A stretch of DNA of 64,000 nt, taken from NCBI RefSeq assembly GCF_036417845.1, contig NC_089978.1, positions 136,208,288 to 136,272,287 on the forward strand, written 5' to 3'. The notes below the pieces were generated by a model. The model made no database searches. It was not told the origin of the DNA and saw nothing but the letters and a program-made list of their open reading frames with translations. Each line of letters begins with the position of its first letter. The stretch's first letter is position 1. This DNA is from Apteryx mantelli (Eukaryota; Chordata; Aves; Apterygiformes; Apterygidae). The position numbers and the translations under genes were made by a program. Below, in pieces: positions 61,466 to 64,000 of this stretch.

Positions 61466-63831
61466 CAATTCTGTGACAGCAGCTTTCTTTAGTGCCAGGA
61501 CAACTTTGTTGTCACAGGTGGAGGGTCCTCACTATGTAGTGTCTTGTGCCTGAATTACTCTTGGCTGGAATGGATAACCTCTTGTTAGTACATGGTCATG
61601 GCTTCTACATTGTATCAAGCCAGTTCCCTCAACACTTGACCAGAAGCACATCTTTCTGGACTGAAACTTAAAAGCTCTGGCCATTATGGATCAGAAAAAT
61701 CTCCAATGCTGCACATTTTTTCTGCAACAATAAAATCACAATAACTTGATGAAAGCTGAGGGGCTTTAATTTTTCTGGGAGGATGATATGGTCAACAGAT
61801 TAATGGTCAGGTTGGGTGGTTAAAAAGTAGCTAGACTTGCAAAGCCTTAAAGTTTTTTTGTTGTTTTTTTTTTTTTAAGAACCTTGAACATATACAATGA
61901 ACTTTAGCTAAGAGGTAAAACCTTTCCCTTTGGGTGAAATAAACCTAGTCCTTGGAAGGTGCTATTAACTGATATGCTGCCTTTCTACCCTGCCACAGGT
62001 TAAATTCAAAGTGAGTTTTGTTATACAAGCAACTTGCTAAAATGGTCTAAGGGCAGCCTTCCTCTGATGATTGCTGTTACAGAGGCTAATTTCCCTCCCC
62101 TAACTTCTATTAGATCTAGTGCTACTATCAGGGTACAAGAATGGCAGCATCCTTTGGGCCTACTTTTAATAGACTGCAGAATCTCTCTTAGGAGTGAGGA
62201 TGTCATTACCAACATCATTACTGGCATTTAAATTAAGGCTAGGAAGTTGCTTTCACACTGTATAGCCATTTGCTAAGCACTGTACTTCCTCTCAATTTTG
62301 TTTGTCTAATGGGGTGTGAATATCTAGCCCCTTCCAAAGACCTGTAATGTTTTCCTACCCATGCTATTAGGCCTCTTCAGGTGACCCTAAAGCCCTCCTC
62401 CAACTGTAGGCACTTCCCATACAGAAGAGACTTATGTTCCACTGGAAAATTAATCTGAAACTTTGAAAAAACACAGAAGAGCTGAGACAGCATTTAGAAG
62501 ATGTCTTACTTTTAGGGCACTTACCTCTTAGTGCTTTGTGTAACTTTCTCAGCTTGCTTTTTTGTTGTTTTTGTGGGGGGGGGTGTGTGTGTGTGTTTTT
62601 TTTAAAGCAGAGTTGCTTCTGGAAGAAGAGAATTCTGCTCAGCTTCATCTCCTCTGGCAAACTGTCTAGAAAACTTCAGAATATCATATTTGATCCTTAA
62701 AAAAAAATGGTGTGTGGGCTGAAAGTGAGGGTTCATTTACTCTACCACTTAGAAAGGAGAAGTAGCATTAAAGTATCAGAATTCAGTTGGTGGGAGTGTG
62801 TTTTTTTTTTCTTTCAAACTGAGGAAGAGAAATACTTGTTTTACAACAATGACAACCAAAAAAAGGAGCCTGAGGCAGGAGATGCAATCCTGCCAGCTTA
62901 AACTTTGTCCCATAAGCTCTCCTTAGGAGAATGAAGACAGACATGAACCCCCCCACAAACTGGTAAGAGAACACACACACACAAAAAAAAACCCAACCCC
63001 CAGCCCATTTTATGAAGAGCCTTAGCACTTCCGAAGACTGCTTTGGATCTGTAAATTATTCCCTAGCACAATGGCAAGACAAACCTAGTGCTGCAGGGTT
63101 CTCTAAGGTAAAGCACCCCTCTCCCCCCTTTTTTTTCCATCACCTTGAACTCAGTATGAATCCTCTTCTGACTGGCTTAAAGGGGAGCAGCTGGAGTGAA
63201 CAGCTGTCACAACACTTAGCCTTCAATCTGCATCTCTACAGGAAACAAAGCTAAAGCAGCTCCTGTTGCCTTGGGCCTTCAGGTTTGGTATGCCTCCTGG
63301 ATTGGCTATTAAACCCTGTTATGAACAGCCTGGGTATTTTTAGAACAGTGGAACAGAGGCAGCCCCTTTGGCTCTAACTCTCGTTTGTCCACTTCTGTCA
63401 CTTGGAATTTACTTGTTCCCCTTTCTAAGTGCCTCAAGTTCTGGCACAGCAAGATTCAGAAATAACTACACAGGATCTAACAGACCTGCTGTGGCAAAAG
63501 GGACAGGGCAGTTCCCTGTCAGAAGTCTGTTAGGGCAGAAAAAAATCCCCCTCCCTTCTTTACATGGTGTATGGAAGAAGCATATTTGAAACCATGAAGA
63601 AAGAAAGAAGTTAAGGCCCAGGTGGGAGTTTTCCTCCCCCTTGTAGCACCATAAAGAGACCAAGACACAGACTTGTGCATGGCAGTTCAACTCAGTTAAT
63701 TTCCTTCTCATTCTTTTTTGTATGCAACATCATGTGGGATGGTCCCCTCTTTCGCCACCCAAGCAGGACACTCCAAAGCTGTCAGCTGCACTGGGATCAG
63801 AGCAAAAGGGAGACCTCTAGCTTCAGAGCTA
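61466..63831. other. Tail-to-tail M6PR / PHC1 region, including the PHC1 3' UTR
   Basis: No coding sequence recognised. The right part must hold the PHC1 3' UTR on the minus strand; a minus-strand ATTAAA at 62165-62170 is one candidate end, giving about 1.65 kb. GT and T/G runs occur near 62570-62605. The M6PR and PHC1 3' ends probably lie within a kilobase of each other, so overlapping transcripts are possible. Confidence 0.45.
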
Positions 63832-63986
63832 TTAGGTCTCCTTGAGGACATTGATCTTGGCACAAATCTTGAGAGCTGGTCCCAGCTTGATGTTCATGGC
63901 ACTCATGAGATGTTCCTCCTTGAGAAGCAACAGGGCCTGGCCATCAATTTCCTGTGACCGAAACTCCTCAGCAATCTCCTGGCAGC
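63832..63986 (-). CDS. PHC1: PHC1 last coding exon, end of SAM domain
   Basis: PHC1 is a polyhomeotic subunit of Polycomb repressive complex 1; its SAM domain polymerises to compact chromatin. The exon opens after a GGCTTCACAG acceptor and encodes GCQEIAEEFRSQEIDGQAL, LLLKEEHLMSAMNIKLGPAL and KICAKINVLKET before TAA at 63832-63834, near-identical to the vertebrate PHC1 end as I recall it. It contains the last helices of the SAM domain. The rest of the gene lies beyond the right edge. PHC2 and PHC3 end similarly, but the M6PR neighbour supports PHC1. Confidence 0.95.
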
Positions 63987-64000
63987 CTGTGAAGCCAAGA

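Overview
The window looks like bird genomic DNA. It carries CR1 LINEs with the typical avian 3' end, small introns, and the vertebrate neighbourhood A2M - KLRG1 - M6PR - PHC1 (human 12p13). I cannot name the species. All gene models below were built by reading splice sites, codon phase and protein similarity from memory; no alignment was run.

Layout. 1-4,550: no gene recognised. 4,550-36,600, minus strand: a complete alpha-2-macroglobulin family gene. I could place 36 coding exons whose phases all join, giving 4,470 coding bases (1,489 residues) with a signal peptide, macroglobulin domains, an unusual bait region, a GCGEQ thioester and a receptor-binding domain. A TATA box and a poly(A) signal flank it. 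38,800-42,510: a cluster of CR1 LINE fragments in both orientations, one with reverse transcriptase remains, around a 0.6 kb block I cannot explain. 43,456-52,253, minus strand: a five-exon killer-cell lectin-like receptor gene that matches KLRG1 but is broken. It has two in-frame stop codons in the lectin domain, a cysteine in place of the ITIM tyrosine, and suspicious splice acceptors. 55,030-56,200: a CpG island with five inverted CCAAT boxes, two long G tracts and a (CAG)12 run, the likely M6PR promoter. 57,486-59,808, plus strand: all six coding exons of M6PR (278 residues). 63,832-63,986, minus strand: the last coding exon of PHC1, tail to tail with M6PR.

How the genes relate. They share position, not a pathway. 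The A2M product is a secreted protease trap, KLRG1 would be an inhibitory receptor on lymphocytes, M6PR sorts lysosomal enzymes from the Golgi, and PHC1 is a Polycomb repressive complex 1 subunit. The most notable observations are the decay of the KLRG1-like gene, the serine/proline/alanine-rich A2M bait region, an A2M orientation that differs from what I recall of human, and a glycine at the place of the metal-binding aspartate in M6PR.
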